From assembly GCA_946811185.2 (NCBI GenBank), contig OX328113.1, positions 6,634,001-6,698,000 of the forward strand: a stretch of DNA of 64,000 nt, given 5' to 3'. The notes beneath the pieces were generated by a model. It was given only the letters and a program-made list of their open reading frames with translations. It had not been told where the DNA came from and did not search any database. Positions 21,164-29,950 of this stretch are shown in pieces (positions within the stretch are counted from its first letter, which is position 1; the number at the start of each line of letters is the position of its first letter). The translations under genes were made by a program, and so were the position numbers. The DNA comes from Hippopus hippopus (taxonomy: Eukaryota > Mollusca > Bivalvia > Cardiida > Cardiidae).

Positions 21164-21183
21164 AGTGAGAGAACTCTCGAATG

Positions 21184-21480
21184 AGAGAACTCTGTTAAAA
21201 CTTGAAAGTGTGTAGGACGGCTCAACTGTGTAAACATAGATAAACTACCAATATATATGGTGTAAGAGAAAAAAATGGATTTGTCCTCTTTTAAAACCGG
21301 AAAGGACAACTGCGATTTTTTGAAGCCCTCCAAAACACGAAATGCATTTTCTATCCGTCTTAATCTGTGCAATCTTCTAGTCTTCAGGGACAACATTTGG
21401 CAAGAAGATACAAGAATAATTATAGTTTCATAAAATAAGGATGAAATGGATTAAAAGACTGACTAAAAACTGTCTGAAAA
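21184..21480 (+). repeat. Dispersed repeat N (copy 1)
   Basis: GTTAAAACTTGAAAG, GTGTAAACATAGATAAACTA, GAAATGCATTTTCTATC and AATTATAGTTTCATAAAATA are shared with 21595-22240 and 49738-50060. Confidence 0.8.
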
Positions 21481-21594
21481 CGAGTATTAATGTATCTTTA
21501 ACGTTTCTTTTTTCTTCTAAATTCGCACCAGAATTTCGCAAAGGCTTATGGGAACGACACATAATCAATAAACCGTGTCGACTATGTGGCATCG

Positions 21595-22240
21595 TCTTAA
21601 AGATGCCCGTCTACAGCCGATGAGCAAAAACGCTGTTAAATTTCAAACAATTTAGTATGGTACAGAAATCAGTCCTTTGTGTAAACATGGATAAATTACT
21701 GACATATATGGTGTACTTGAAAAAAAGAAACACAGAGATTTGTATTAGAAACCGAGCATTGGTCAGAAGAAAACTGGCTGACGATAGGAGCTGTAAACAA
21801 TGGCGGTGCGTCACGGAAATTTATCGTTGGTTTCCGCCTAGAGTCGGATAGGGTGTAATTTGCATATATAGGCCGCGACCTCCGTCTGAAAATCGAGGCT
21901 GCAACAGAGAAGCCTCCATTTTCCTTCGTTTAACTCATTAGACACAGGGCGAAGGTCAAATATAGTCACGTGACAGAATGCATGATCATCATACGAATCT
22001 ACCCAAGTGTATAACGAACATGTCGAAATCTTCGATTCAAAAACCGGAAACGACGAGTCTGTTTACATGGAAGGCCGCAACTCAGCGAAATGCATTTTCT
22101 ATCGACCGTAATCTAAGCAACCTTGCAACCGTGAGGCGCAATATTTGGCATGTAGATATGAGAATGACTATAGTTTGATAAAATAAAGACAAAATGAGTT
22201 AAAACTGGCTGAAAATGAGTATCAGGGCCTCTTTAAGATG
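21595..22240 (+). repeat. Dispersed repeat N, interrupted (copy 2)
   Basis: The left half (GTGTAAACATGGATAAATTA) is separated by about 270 bp from the right half (GAAATGCATTTTCTATCGAC, GACTATAGTTTGATAAAAT). Part of the intervening segment, with GTCACGTGAC, is shared with 26455-26725. Confidence 0.7.
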
Positions 22241-22309
22241 GGTCTGATGACGTCATCTCTGGCGCTATAGGAATGGACGGGGTTTCCAAGAGTACCTTGA
22301 TCAGCTTGA

Positions 22310-22616
22310 ATAGCTCAGGTGGTAGAGCGTAGGACTTGTAAACGTTAAGTCTTGGACCACTTGAGGGTGTGAGTTCGAGCCCCACGGCTGGCCATTGAGG
22401 AATACTTATTGTCTTTCGGATGAGACATTAAACCGAGGTGCCGTGTGACGGTGCTGTACACTGAGCACATTAAAGAACCAGGCATAATTTAGGATGTGTT
22501 TTGTCCTGCATCTTGCGCTAACCCCCGTAACTTATCTAACAGTCTTGAGGGGGCGTCGCCCACATGGGCAACTCGGTGGCGACGATAAATAAACAAAAAT
22601 CAATCAATAGTATATA
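22310..22616 (+). repeat. tRNA-headed SINE, family K, complete (K5)
   Basis: Head ATAGCTCAGGTGGTAGAGCG (A box) and GAGTTCGAGCCCCACGGC (B box). Body TTCGGATGAGACATTAAACC. Tail GGTGGCGACGATAAATAAAC and ATCAATCAATA. Best K reference in the window. Confidence 0.9.
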
Positions 22617-22904
22617 TTTTCATTAGAGGAACTCTTCAAGCTAAAGGCGCGTTTAGACTTATTACCGGGACCGCGCGTAAACAAGAATCAATGGCATCAT
22701 TCACGAAATGCAACCAAAGGCAACTTTCTTCTCTATCGGAGGCACATTTCATTGCCATGCAGTGTCTAATAAGTATATTCAGGTTTTTTATTTCTCTTTT
22801 GTTATTCTCGTTATGGGATAATTAATGCTTTATCAGGGTTACGAGCACAGTATCTAAACTATTAATATCGCACTGTCTCGCGAGACTTGTTCATTTTTCT
22901 TACC
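22617..22904. other. No feature recognised
   Basis: No recognised gene or repeat. Confidence 0.35.
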
Positions 22905-23480
22905 AGTTATCTGCGCATGTCATATTCTTCGAAGATAAGACCTGTCTGCTATGACGCATCACTATCCTGTGTAGGATAAATATTAATACGCGGGCATAAA
23001 CTAAAACAGTAGCAACGAAGAAAATGGCTATAAACAACACTTCTGAGCAATAAATCCACCCTGTTTTCGCTCTAAATTTCTTAAAAATTCAATCATTTCA
23101 AACAGTAAAAATAATTTGGAATAAAAAAAAAATCTTTCGTTTACTGCAAATCTTTGTAAACAGTTTCTAAATGTAGATTTAAGGAAAACCAGAATTTGTG
23201 CAGGGTTTTCCCACAGACTTATCGACAAGTTATGTCTGGGCTTATACCGGATCTATTTCAAAAGCCTGTAGTGGCACAGGTGTTTATAAATGACTGGTGC
23301 ATAGGTTGTATGTTAGCTATCCGTGGCTAAATGAATCCTACCAGGTAGTGTTGTATTGTATAAACGTAGATTTAATTTTGAAATTTGAAAAATAGTACGG
23401 TTCTGTACCCAGAATACCCAAATCAGTCGGGTATGTATTTGAAAAATGCCACCTAGCGGAAGATAATGTATGCAGAAGAG
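22905..23480 (+). repeat. Dispersed repeat O (copy 1)
   Basis: Shares ATCTGCGCATGTCATATTCT, GTGCATAGGTTG, CCTACCAGGTAG and GTACCCAGAATACCCAAATC, in reverse orientation, with 55838-56235. The middle (about 23010-23230) is not shared. Confidence 0.7.
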
Positions 23481-23583
23481 TGCTCAAAGGGGAGTAACTC
23501 TGTGGGGATAATGACTATTGTAACCATTTCTGTTATTCAAACGGTAAAGTTAACTCTTTTCCGAAAGTCGATCTTCCAGTTCT

Positions 23584-23908
23584 TTTTGACGATTGATTGA
23601 TTGATTGATTGTATGGTGTTAAAAACCGTTTTCAACATTATTTCAGTTACATTGCTGCGGCCAACTGACCTAGCCATGCTTTCCTGGAGTTTCTTTTACC
23701 AGTACTCCGCACAATATTCTTTCCAAGCCACTCGCTGCTTTCCCACATAACCATTGTCGAAATAAGAGTCAGCAGTGAGAGAGGAATGAATCCTATCGCA
23801 ATGACTATCATCAATCCTCGAAAAGAAATTGGCCGAGCCAGGAATCAAACTTGCGACCCCCTGTTCTCAAGTTCCTCACGCTAACGACTGAGCTACCGGG
23901 GCTTGGCA
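23584..23908 (-). repeat. tRNA-headed SINE, family H (H4)
   Basis: Tail (TTGA)n and ATGGTGTTAAAAACCG at the left. Head complement CGAGCCAGGAATCAAAC and CGACTGAGCTACCGGG at the right. It ends about 210 bp before the start codon of inhibitor gene 1. Confidence 0.85.
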
Positions 23909-24120
23909 GAGTTTTTTTGTTGTTGTTGTTTCACATAAAAAAAGGAGAAGAAATGGAAAATGCAATGGTTTTTCGCGTTTCACACGAAATTGCGATTTAC
24001 GGCAAAAGAACCTAGATATGCTTCTTTAAAGGTGAAAAGTTCTTAGAGATAAGCCCAAAAAGTCTTCCTCTAAGCACAACGAAGTTACGACTTAGGTCTG
24101 GTTCTTATCAACAAGACAAG

Positions 24121-24163
24121 ATGAAATTCGTTTTCGGATTATGTCTGATGAGTTTCATTGCTC
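24121..24163 (+). CDS. Inhibitor gene 1, exon 1 (signal peptide)
   Basis: ATG to the donor GCTC|GTAAGTA. 43 nt, phase 1. It differs from gene 2's exon 1 at only two residues (C/F and F/L). Confidence 0.85.
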
Positions 24164-25554
24164 GTAAGTAAAACCTTTTACCAAATTCCCTTCTGAGCAC
24201 CAAGTCTTTTGAAACCATTGTTGGAAAAGGAGAAAATGCTGGTAACCATCGATGGTTTCTACCCATACAAAACCAAATTAAAATTTTTGAGTCACTTCTC
24301 TTGAATTTTTGTTGTTTACAAAAGCTGTTAATTTGGACTAGGCCAAAGCTTTTGTCGTTTAGTAAAGGGTCTTGTTGCGTGAAAACTCATTTTTTTAACG
24401 AAAATACTTTGGGGAAGTATCGAAACAACATACTGTTAAATCTTGACTGCTTTGTTTGTATAACCTGGGTCTATAGATATACAAAGTAAAACAACTTCTG
24501 ATTGGCTAAACCATTAGGTTTAGCCAATCAGAAGTTGTGTTACTTTCAAATATAGGAGATTCTTGAGAATAAGAATAGGAAAGTTTTTTTTAAGAATGGT
24601 TGTTGAATCATGGATCTTGAACGCTACGAGTTTGATATCCATCTGAATCGATCGATATTAAAAAATCGAATTATCAGATAAGTAACGATTAGTTCTCTAC
24701 AGTTTCGAATCATTATTAAATTACACAGCATTTAAAGGCCCAGTAAAGGCCAAAATATCAAAGTAGGTGTCATAATACATTTAAATTTAAATCATACCAT
24801 TTAAAAGTATGGTTAAATGTTGTGGAGACGACAGTCTATTATCGTGTTTTCGGGCCATATGTTAGTCGGTGGCAGAAAAAAAGAATTTTAAAATCAGGCA
24901 AAAAGTAAACAAAAGACACAACTACCTGGCAGGTTTTAACCTTGTTTTGAAATTAATTTCTCTGTTAGCGACTAATACTTGGACCGACCGTACAATGACA
25001 GATTGTCATCTTCACAATAATTTCCATACTTTTAAATGGTATGATATAAATTCAAATGCATTTAAATACCCGCTTTGTTTACATTTGGCCTTTATTGTCA
25101 CTTTAAACTGTTTATTTCATGATTTTCGGTTGAATATCGGGAAATAATGGTGGCTTATCAGATTTGATAATTCATGTTTACGACCAGTGAAATTTACCGT
25201 AAATATTTCCATACATCTTCCATTGAAGGCGGAAACAGTGGTTCCCGCGCACTAGTTACCTAGGTAAACAGTACGTGCCATGCAACCAGACAGAAATATG
25301 ACGTAATTTATGCGCATTTACCCTTCGGTTCTCGCGCTTTGCGTAATATTGTAATGCGTTGTTATGTAGGGGGAGGCACGCCACGGGGAATAGCTGAAAA
25401 CAACTGTACTTGATTTTAATGAAAGTCCCAACAAAGAGGGGTCAGAAGCATAAAATAAATACTTTTTTTTCCCAGTGGCATTTACTAATATTTTAGCGAA
25501 AACCCCAATGAAATTTACATTTTAAACGAATTCTCAGGGAAAACAATACAAAAG

Positions 25555-25589
<35 letters not shown>

Positions 25590-25756
25590 CAGATAGATAG
25601 GCAGGCAGGCAGGCAGGCAGATATTAATGGATTGATGGATGAAGGGGTGGGTGAGTGCGTGGATGGACAGACAGACGGACGAATGTCTAGACGGACGGAC
25701 AGATGGATGGATAGATGGATGCACGGACGCAAGGACGGTCGGGCGGACGAATAGTC

Positions 25757-25787
<31 letters not shown>

Positions 25788-27196
25788 GAAAATAAAATTA
25801 AATTATTTTTTAACGTATTTTGTGGTTCGTTACACACATACATTTTAGGAATTCAAGCTGAAACATGTACTGTCAATGGAGACTGCATATCCACCACGTG
25901 CAGTTCCGGAAATACGATAATTTGTCAGCATCCTGACGGCCAGGGTATAACAATCGATGGCGGATTATGCACGTGTTCTACAGCCGTCCGTATGTATAAT
26001 GTCTGCTGTTACTCTTGTGTAGCCGAGCCTCGGTAGTGCAGTCGGTAGCGTGCAGGACTCAAGAACAGGGGGGTCGCTGGTTCGATCCCGGAATCGGCCA
26101 ATTTATTTTCGAGGATTGACGATAGTCATTGCGACAGGATTTATTTCTCTCTCATCGCTGATCATTGTTTCGACGATGGTTATTTGGAAAAGCAGCCACT
26201 GGCTTGGGAAGAATATTGTGCGGAATACTGGTAAAAGAAACTCCAGGAAAACATGGGTAGGTGCACTGGCCGCCGCTATATAACTGAAATAATGTTAAAA
26301 AAGGCGTTAAACACCATAAAATCAATCAATCAATCAATCAATCAATTACTCTTGTGTATGCCAAAAACAATTGGCCGATGATATTTGTTTGTATGGTGTT
26401 TAATGCCGGTTTCAACATTATATCAGTCACATTGTGGTGGCCACGTTAGTTCGCTTTGAGCAATTTTCGACTCTTGACTCCACTTTGTTGCCAGCCACAT
26501 GAATATGCAAGACGAAGGTCGCACAGAGTCACGTGACGAGCATCATGCGGTTATCCTCGATTGAACGAGTAGATAGGAGCCAAGTCCAAAATTACAATTT
26601 CCATCCCTCGTAATCTATGCATGTCGCAACCGCCAGGAGTAATGTTTGTCATGAAGCCACACAAATGACTATAGATTGATAAAATATCGACGAAATATCG
26701 AGGATGGCCACGACCTCCCCTTGCCAATATACATGGCTAAAAAATTTTTATATGTATATACATGTATATAAAAAAGTAATGTCAAAGTTTACTATTACAT
26801 GTATTTGAGACATGCTGTGATAAAAGGAGGCTTAATGCATCTTCGTGATCTAATACACCAAGCAAGGCATCATATAATTAAGGATCCATAATGTGCGCTT
26901 AGTCTAATGAATGACTGAATCTGGAGAAAGAGTAGTCCTTGGACATACAGGAAATTGACCAAAAGCGAAAAAGTTTCGGTTCAGGTCAGCCTGCGCAGTC
27001 CGTGCAGGCTGACCGGAGTCGATACTTTTCACAGATGCATTCAGCCCCCTTTTCACAGAGCATGGCTCATTTATTTCCAGAATGTCTCACGCAGTCAGAT
27101 TGCCTCGGCACAGCAGTCAACCTCACGTGTCCAAACAGTCAACGCCATTGCTATGACAACAACTGTATTTGTTCCCGTTTCCCGATAGGCAAATAA
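24121..27196 (+). CDS. cvSI-like secreted serine protease inhibitor, gene 1
   Basis: Three coding exons (24121-24163, 25849-25989, 27081-27196) splice in phase 1 to a 99-aa precursor. Seen: a hydrophobic signal peptide (MKFVFGLCLMSFIA), then 12 cysteines in two six-Cys modules, one per exon. Module 1 spacing is C-x5-C-x4-C-x7-C-x14-C-x1-C with QHPDGQGIT; module 2 is C-x5-C-x8-C-x6-C-x4-C-x1-C with RHCYDNNCIC. Known: bivalve cvSI-1/cvSI-2 (MEROPS I84) are small secreted 12-Cys inhibitors of subtilisin-type proteases, linked in oysters to defence against Perkinsus and to digestion. Inferred: the same role here. The ATG is the only one in front of a signal sequence with a GTAAGT donor. Introns are 1685 and 1091 bp and hold repeats. 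An AATAAA overlaps the stop codon. Another small Cys-rich family cannot be fully excluded. Confidence 0.85.
24176..24371 (+). repeat. Family A MITE in intron 1 of gene 1 (A15)
   Basis: CTTTTACCAAATTCCC then GTTGGAAAAGGAGAAAATGC; the hairpin is cut after GGTAACCATCG. The right end is TTTAGTAAAGGGT. It begins only 12 nt after the 5' splice site. Confidence 0.75.
24440..24605 (+). repeat. Palindromic MITE, family Q (Q3)
   Basis: ACAACTTCTGATTGGCTAAA pairs with TTTAGCCAATCAGAAGTTGT (about 24491-24539). The right half continues to TTTTTTTTAAGAATGGTTG. The left arm end is missing. Confidence 0.8.
24740..25120 (+). repeat. Dispersed repeat M (copy 2)
   Basis: CCCAGTAAAGGCCAAAAT at the left and ATTTGGCCTTTATTGTCAC at the right are inverted ends. 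Inside are AAAGTAAACAAAAGACAC and TGTCATCTTCACAATAATTT. Confidence 0.7.
25122..25450 (+). repeat. Dispersed repeat L (copy 1)
   Basis: TATCGGGAAATAATGG, CATTGAAGGCGGAAACAGTG, GACGTAATTTATGCGCATTT and GCACGCCACGGGGAATA match 34870-35390 and 50090-50532. The terminal hairpin of those copies is absent. Confidence 0.75.
25556..25785. repeat. Compound microsatellite (GATA)n(GGCA)n(GGAC)n(GACA)n
   Basis: Imperfect tetranucleotide run in intron 1 of gene 1, ending 63 bp before exon 2. Open frames in it are artefacts. Confidence 0.9.
25849..25989 (+). CDS. Inhibitor gene 1, exon 2 (first six-Cys module)
   Basis: Acceptor CATTTTAG|GAATTC, donor GCCGTCC|GTATGT. 141 nt, the same length as in genes 2 and 3. 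Begins IQAETC, and the signal peptide is probably cut just before ETC. Six cysteines with QHPDGQGIT between the fourth and fifth. Confidence 0.85.
26024..26346 (+). repeat. tRNA-headed SINE, family H (H5)
   Basis: GAGCCTCGGTAGTGCAGTCG and GGTTCGATCCCGGAATCGG head; body ACGATGGTTATTTGG; (ATCA)n tail. It starts about 34 bp after the exon 2 donor. A - strand fragment of the same family lies at about 26384-26440. Confidence 0.85.
26455..26725 (+). repeat. Dispersed repeat N, right part (copy 3)
   Basis: GAGTCACGTGACGAGCATCA, CCTCGTAATCTATGC, GTCGCAACCG and GACTATAGATTGATAAAAT align with 21930-22200. Confidence 0.6.
26808..27069 (+). repeat. Family C MITE next to a splice acceptor (C7)
   Basis: TTTGAGACATGCTGTGAT to ACAGAGCATGGCTCA. 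It ends 9-10 nt before the AG of gene 1 exon 3. The duplicated exon region (27945-28220) lacks it, giving the empty site ACATGTATTTATTTCC. Confidence 0.9.
27081..27196 (+). CDS. Inhibitor gene 1, terminal exon (second six-Cys module)
   Basis: Acceptor TTATTTCCAG|AATGT. 116 nt to TAA. Six cysteines with RHCYDNNCIC and the C-terminal end FPIGK. AATAAA at 27192-27197 overlaps the stop. Joining to exon 2 makes a CAA codon (Q) where genes 2 and 3 have E. Confidence 0.85.
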
Positions 27197-27325
27197 AGTT
27201 TTGGATAGAATTCCAATAATTCATGAAAGTTAACAACCAGAATTTTGTTTTGTATTCCAATGTCCAACCTATGGTGCATTCTGTGCAACCAAGTCCTATA
27301 TAGAGGATCTTACATGAGTGTATAT

Positions 27326-27430
27326 GTATTATCATTTTTATCAAACGAGTTGACTAAAATTGTATGACGCGAGCCTTGGCGAGCATCAAATACATTTTAG
27401 TCAACGAGTTTAATAAAAATGATGAATACA
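27326..27430. repeat. Foldback repeat (arms of about 45 bp)
   Basis: GTATTATCATTTTTATCAAA pairs with TTTAATAAAAATGATGAATAC, and ACGAGTTGACTAAAAT with ATTTTAGTCAACGAG. It is absent from the duplicate at 28.2 kb, so it inserted after the exon duplication. Confidence 0.8.
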
Positions 27431-27944
27431 TAAACACGAATGTGAGATTTTATTTATCAAATAAAACGAATGACAGATAAAAAATATCCTGCATCATCAC
27501 CTTTTGCCTATATACTGTTCACGGGTCCATGTTAACAGATGTAGTTCGGTTTCAAATGTGTACATACACAAGTAGATAGCTCCATGACATTTACACCGTT
27601 AGTAGAAAAAAAGTTTCTTGATAAGGTTAGTGCATTTAATACTGCAGTTTTGTTGCTTTTAAAAAGCTTTCGCTGCATTTCTTGGTTTTCATTAAACACG
27701 AAAATCAAAAACTGTCCACGCGTATACTCCTTAGCAACAGTGACGTCATTTTTCCGCAAAACGGCGTAGTAATAAAAATTCCGTCACGAACTGTGATTGG
27801 TTTCTCAAGCTTCATGCGCTCATGACTGAAAATTGATCAGGACCGGAACCCAAAAAACGATAATACACTGGTTTATTATCAGAAATAAGCCATGGGTTTA
27901 ATACACTGCCGGGGATGGTTTTATGTGATCGACAGATTTTGCAT

Positions 27945-28220
27945 TGGATATTCAAAGTTTGCTATCACATGTATTTATTTCCAAAATGTACCATGCAGTC
28001 AGATTGCTTCGGCACAGCAGTCAACCTCACATGTCCAAACAGTCAACGCCATTGCTATGACAACAACTGCATATGTTCCCTTTTCCCAATAGGCAAATAA
28101 ACAAGTTGTGGTTAAAGTCTAATAATTCATGAAAGTTAACAACCAGAATTTTGTTTTCTGTTTTCAATGTCCAACCTACGGTACATTCTGTGCAACCAAG
28201 TCCTATATTTCAATTTATAA
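27945..28220 (+). pseudogene. Duplicated terminal exon of inhibitor gene 1, acceptor lost
   Basis: Copy of about 26780-27315 without MITE C7. The exon-equivalent 27985-28100 keeps the 116-nt length, all six cysteines, RHCYDNNCIC and the TAA. The acceptor dinucleotide at 27983-27984 is AA instead of AG (TTATTTCCAA). Residue changes include LT to TM, L to F and R to L. An upstream AG at 27956-27957 is in frame and would add about nine residues with an extra Cys. Probably a decayed alternative exon; it could still be used through that upstream AG. Confidence 0.8.
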
Positions 28221-28224
28221 CATA

Positions 28225-29005
28225 CACGGTCTATGTTTACCAATCGTTCAATAGTGCAGCATTCTTTATTATACTGCAAAGAAATTTCTCGCGATCTGAT
28301 TGGATAATATGCTCCGTACATACAAGTCATGTACACTGGCAAAATCCACGTAAAAGTAATTTCCCTTTTGAAGGCCCCGTAAACATGACTACACTTTCAA
28401 CACAACATCCAAAATGGCGGCGTCGACCGATACGACAAACATAATGAGTAGCCTGCACCGTATTATTTCTAGTTTCCCTTGATGGTTTTCATTAAAGCGG
28501 AAAAAATGTATTTTTTTTTTGAAAATAAATGAATATACATGTAGTTACAAAGTTATCGTTTGTTGTCATACTAAAACAAATGCACGGGGTTAAAACGAGC
28601 CACCCCTTCGCCAGGTAAGCAAACTCTGAAATGTCGAAACTCATTCGTTGTAACGTTAAAAGGATAACCAAATTGTCGTTTGTGGTAACTAAGGGTCTTT
28701 TACCTTTTGACAATAAATCATTAAAATGCATAATTATTTACCCTGAAGTTGTTTAAATCCATGTTTAAATAAATAAAAAAAAATTCTATCGAGGTGACAT
28801 CACCAAGTTCATTCACCAAACTGCACGTTTTACCAAGGTTTCAGTGACGTCATTTCTCAGTGATGTCATTTTTCTTTGAATTGGGGCACTCTGAAGGGAA
28901 ATTCTATGTCGTCAGCGTACTCAATTTGTGAGTACATAAACGGGGAAATTTCGCTGAATACACATTTGAATGGTAAAACTTTGCAGTATAATAAATTCGT
29001 TGTAC
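28225..29005. other. No feature recognised
   Basis: Intergenic between inhibitor genes 1 and 2. Contains CAGTGACGTCATTT at about 28841, a CRE-like word, but no recognised gene or repeat family. Confidence 0.35.
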
Positions 29006-29009
29006 GGTC

Positions 29010-29222
29010 AGGTGGCCAGGGATAATACATTGTTTCAGCCATATCACGGCGACAGCTCACATATTCATGTATTTCCTGGGTTTCACAAGTACTAGGCTAG
29101 GGCTCTGAAGTGTTTTGCCCATGGACGCTCCTACGAAAAACCCAGTAGATCCAGTGAGGCTCGAACTCGGGGCCTCCTAGTCACGAGTCCTACACTTTAT
29201 CACTGAGCCACGAAGAACCCCT
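29010..29222 (-). repeat. tRNA-headed SINE, family I (I3)
   Basis: - strand: head complement TCACTGAGCCACGAAG and TCGAACTCGGGGCC; body GTAGGAGCGTCCATGGGC; tail GGCTGAAACAATG. Confidence 0.8.
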
Positions 29223-29303
29223 TAAATTAGAATAAACACTGACCTGCTGGAGACAGGAAAAGCCATGTCTAAGTTGATCAACATTCTAGCACACGATTCC
29301 TTC

Positions 29304-29522
29304 TTTTAACCCCATCAGCACCATTGGCGAGAACAGAGGTTTTTTGTGGACAGCATAGACCAAGATCAGACTGCACAGAACGTGAACGTGCAGTCTGATC
29401 TTGGTTCTGTACCATCCGCTGGTTCAGTCAATTCTACGAGATTAGAATTGTTCTAAGTTGCTGGGACATGTATCTTCCGCCGTCGAAAGAGGTCGAGTTT
29501 ATATATTTGGCGCTAAGAGTTA
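29304..29522 (+). repeat. Variant family B element (B15)
   Basis: TTTTAACCCCATCAGCACC to GGCGCTAAGAGTTAA with the hairpin GATCAGACTGCACA / GTGCAGTCTGATC. The flanks differ from standard B. Its end TTAA is shared with A16. Confidence 0.7.
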
Positions 29523-29730
29523 ACAACCTATGGCAAGACGGCTTTTTAGAGCATTGTGGACAAAGGAGAAAATGCTGGTTACCAGTATTTTCTACCCCCC
29601 CCCCCCCCCCACACACACACAAAGTTGTTCATCCTCACCAAGGAATATTTTAACATTTGAGTCACATTTAATTTGTCGGCTGCAAATGCTTTCAATTTGG
29701 ACAATTCTACAACCTGTCGTCTGGAAAAAA
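29518..29730 (+). repeat. Family A MITE with a poly-C/(AC)n expansion (A16)
   Basis: TTAACAACCTATGGCAAG; GCTGGTTACCAGTATTTTC then a run of about 16 C and (AC)n at 29587-29620 in the second hairpin arm; then TTTGTCGGCTGCAAATGC. Confidence 0.75.
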
Positions 29731-29907
29731 GCTCCGCTAGACTTACCAAATTATCGCAGTCAGTTCTTATCTTTCTACGCTGCCATTGCAAAATTCTGCA
29801 AGATTATACCCCCCCCCCCCCCGCTCCGCCCCGCCCCCAGGCGTGCTTTTGAGCATGTGAACACCACGTTATTACGTCTACGGAATTTTCTTCGTCGACA
29901 AAGAAGG

Positions 29908-29950
29908 ATGAAATTTGTGTTTGGATTATTTCTGATGAGTTTGATCGCTC
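29908..29950 (+). CDS. Inhibitor gene 2, exon 1 (signal peptide)
   Basis: ATG to ATCGCTC|GTAAGC. 43 nt, phase 1. Confidence 0.85.

Noticed and set aside
25493..25848. Frames of 69-116 codons on both strands
   Set aside because: Compound tetranucleotide microsatellite inside intron 1 of inhibitor gene 1.
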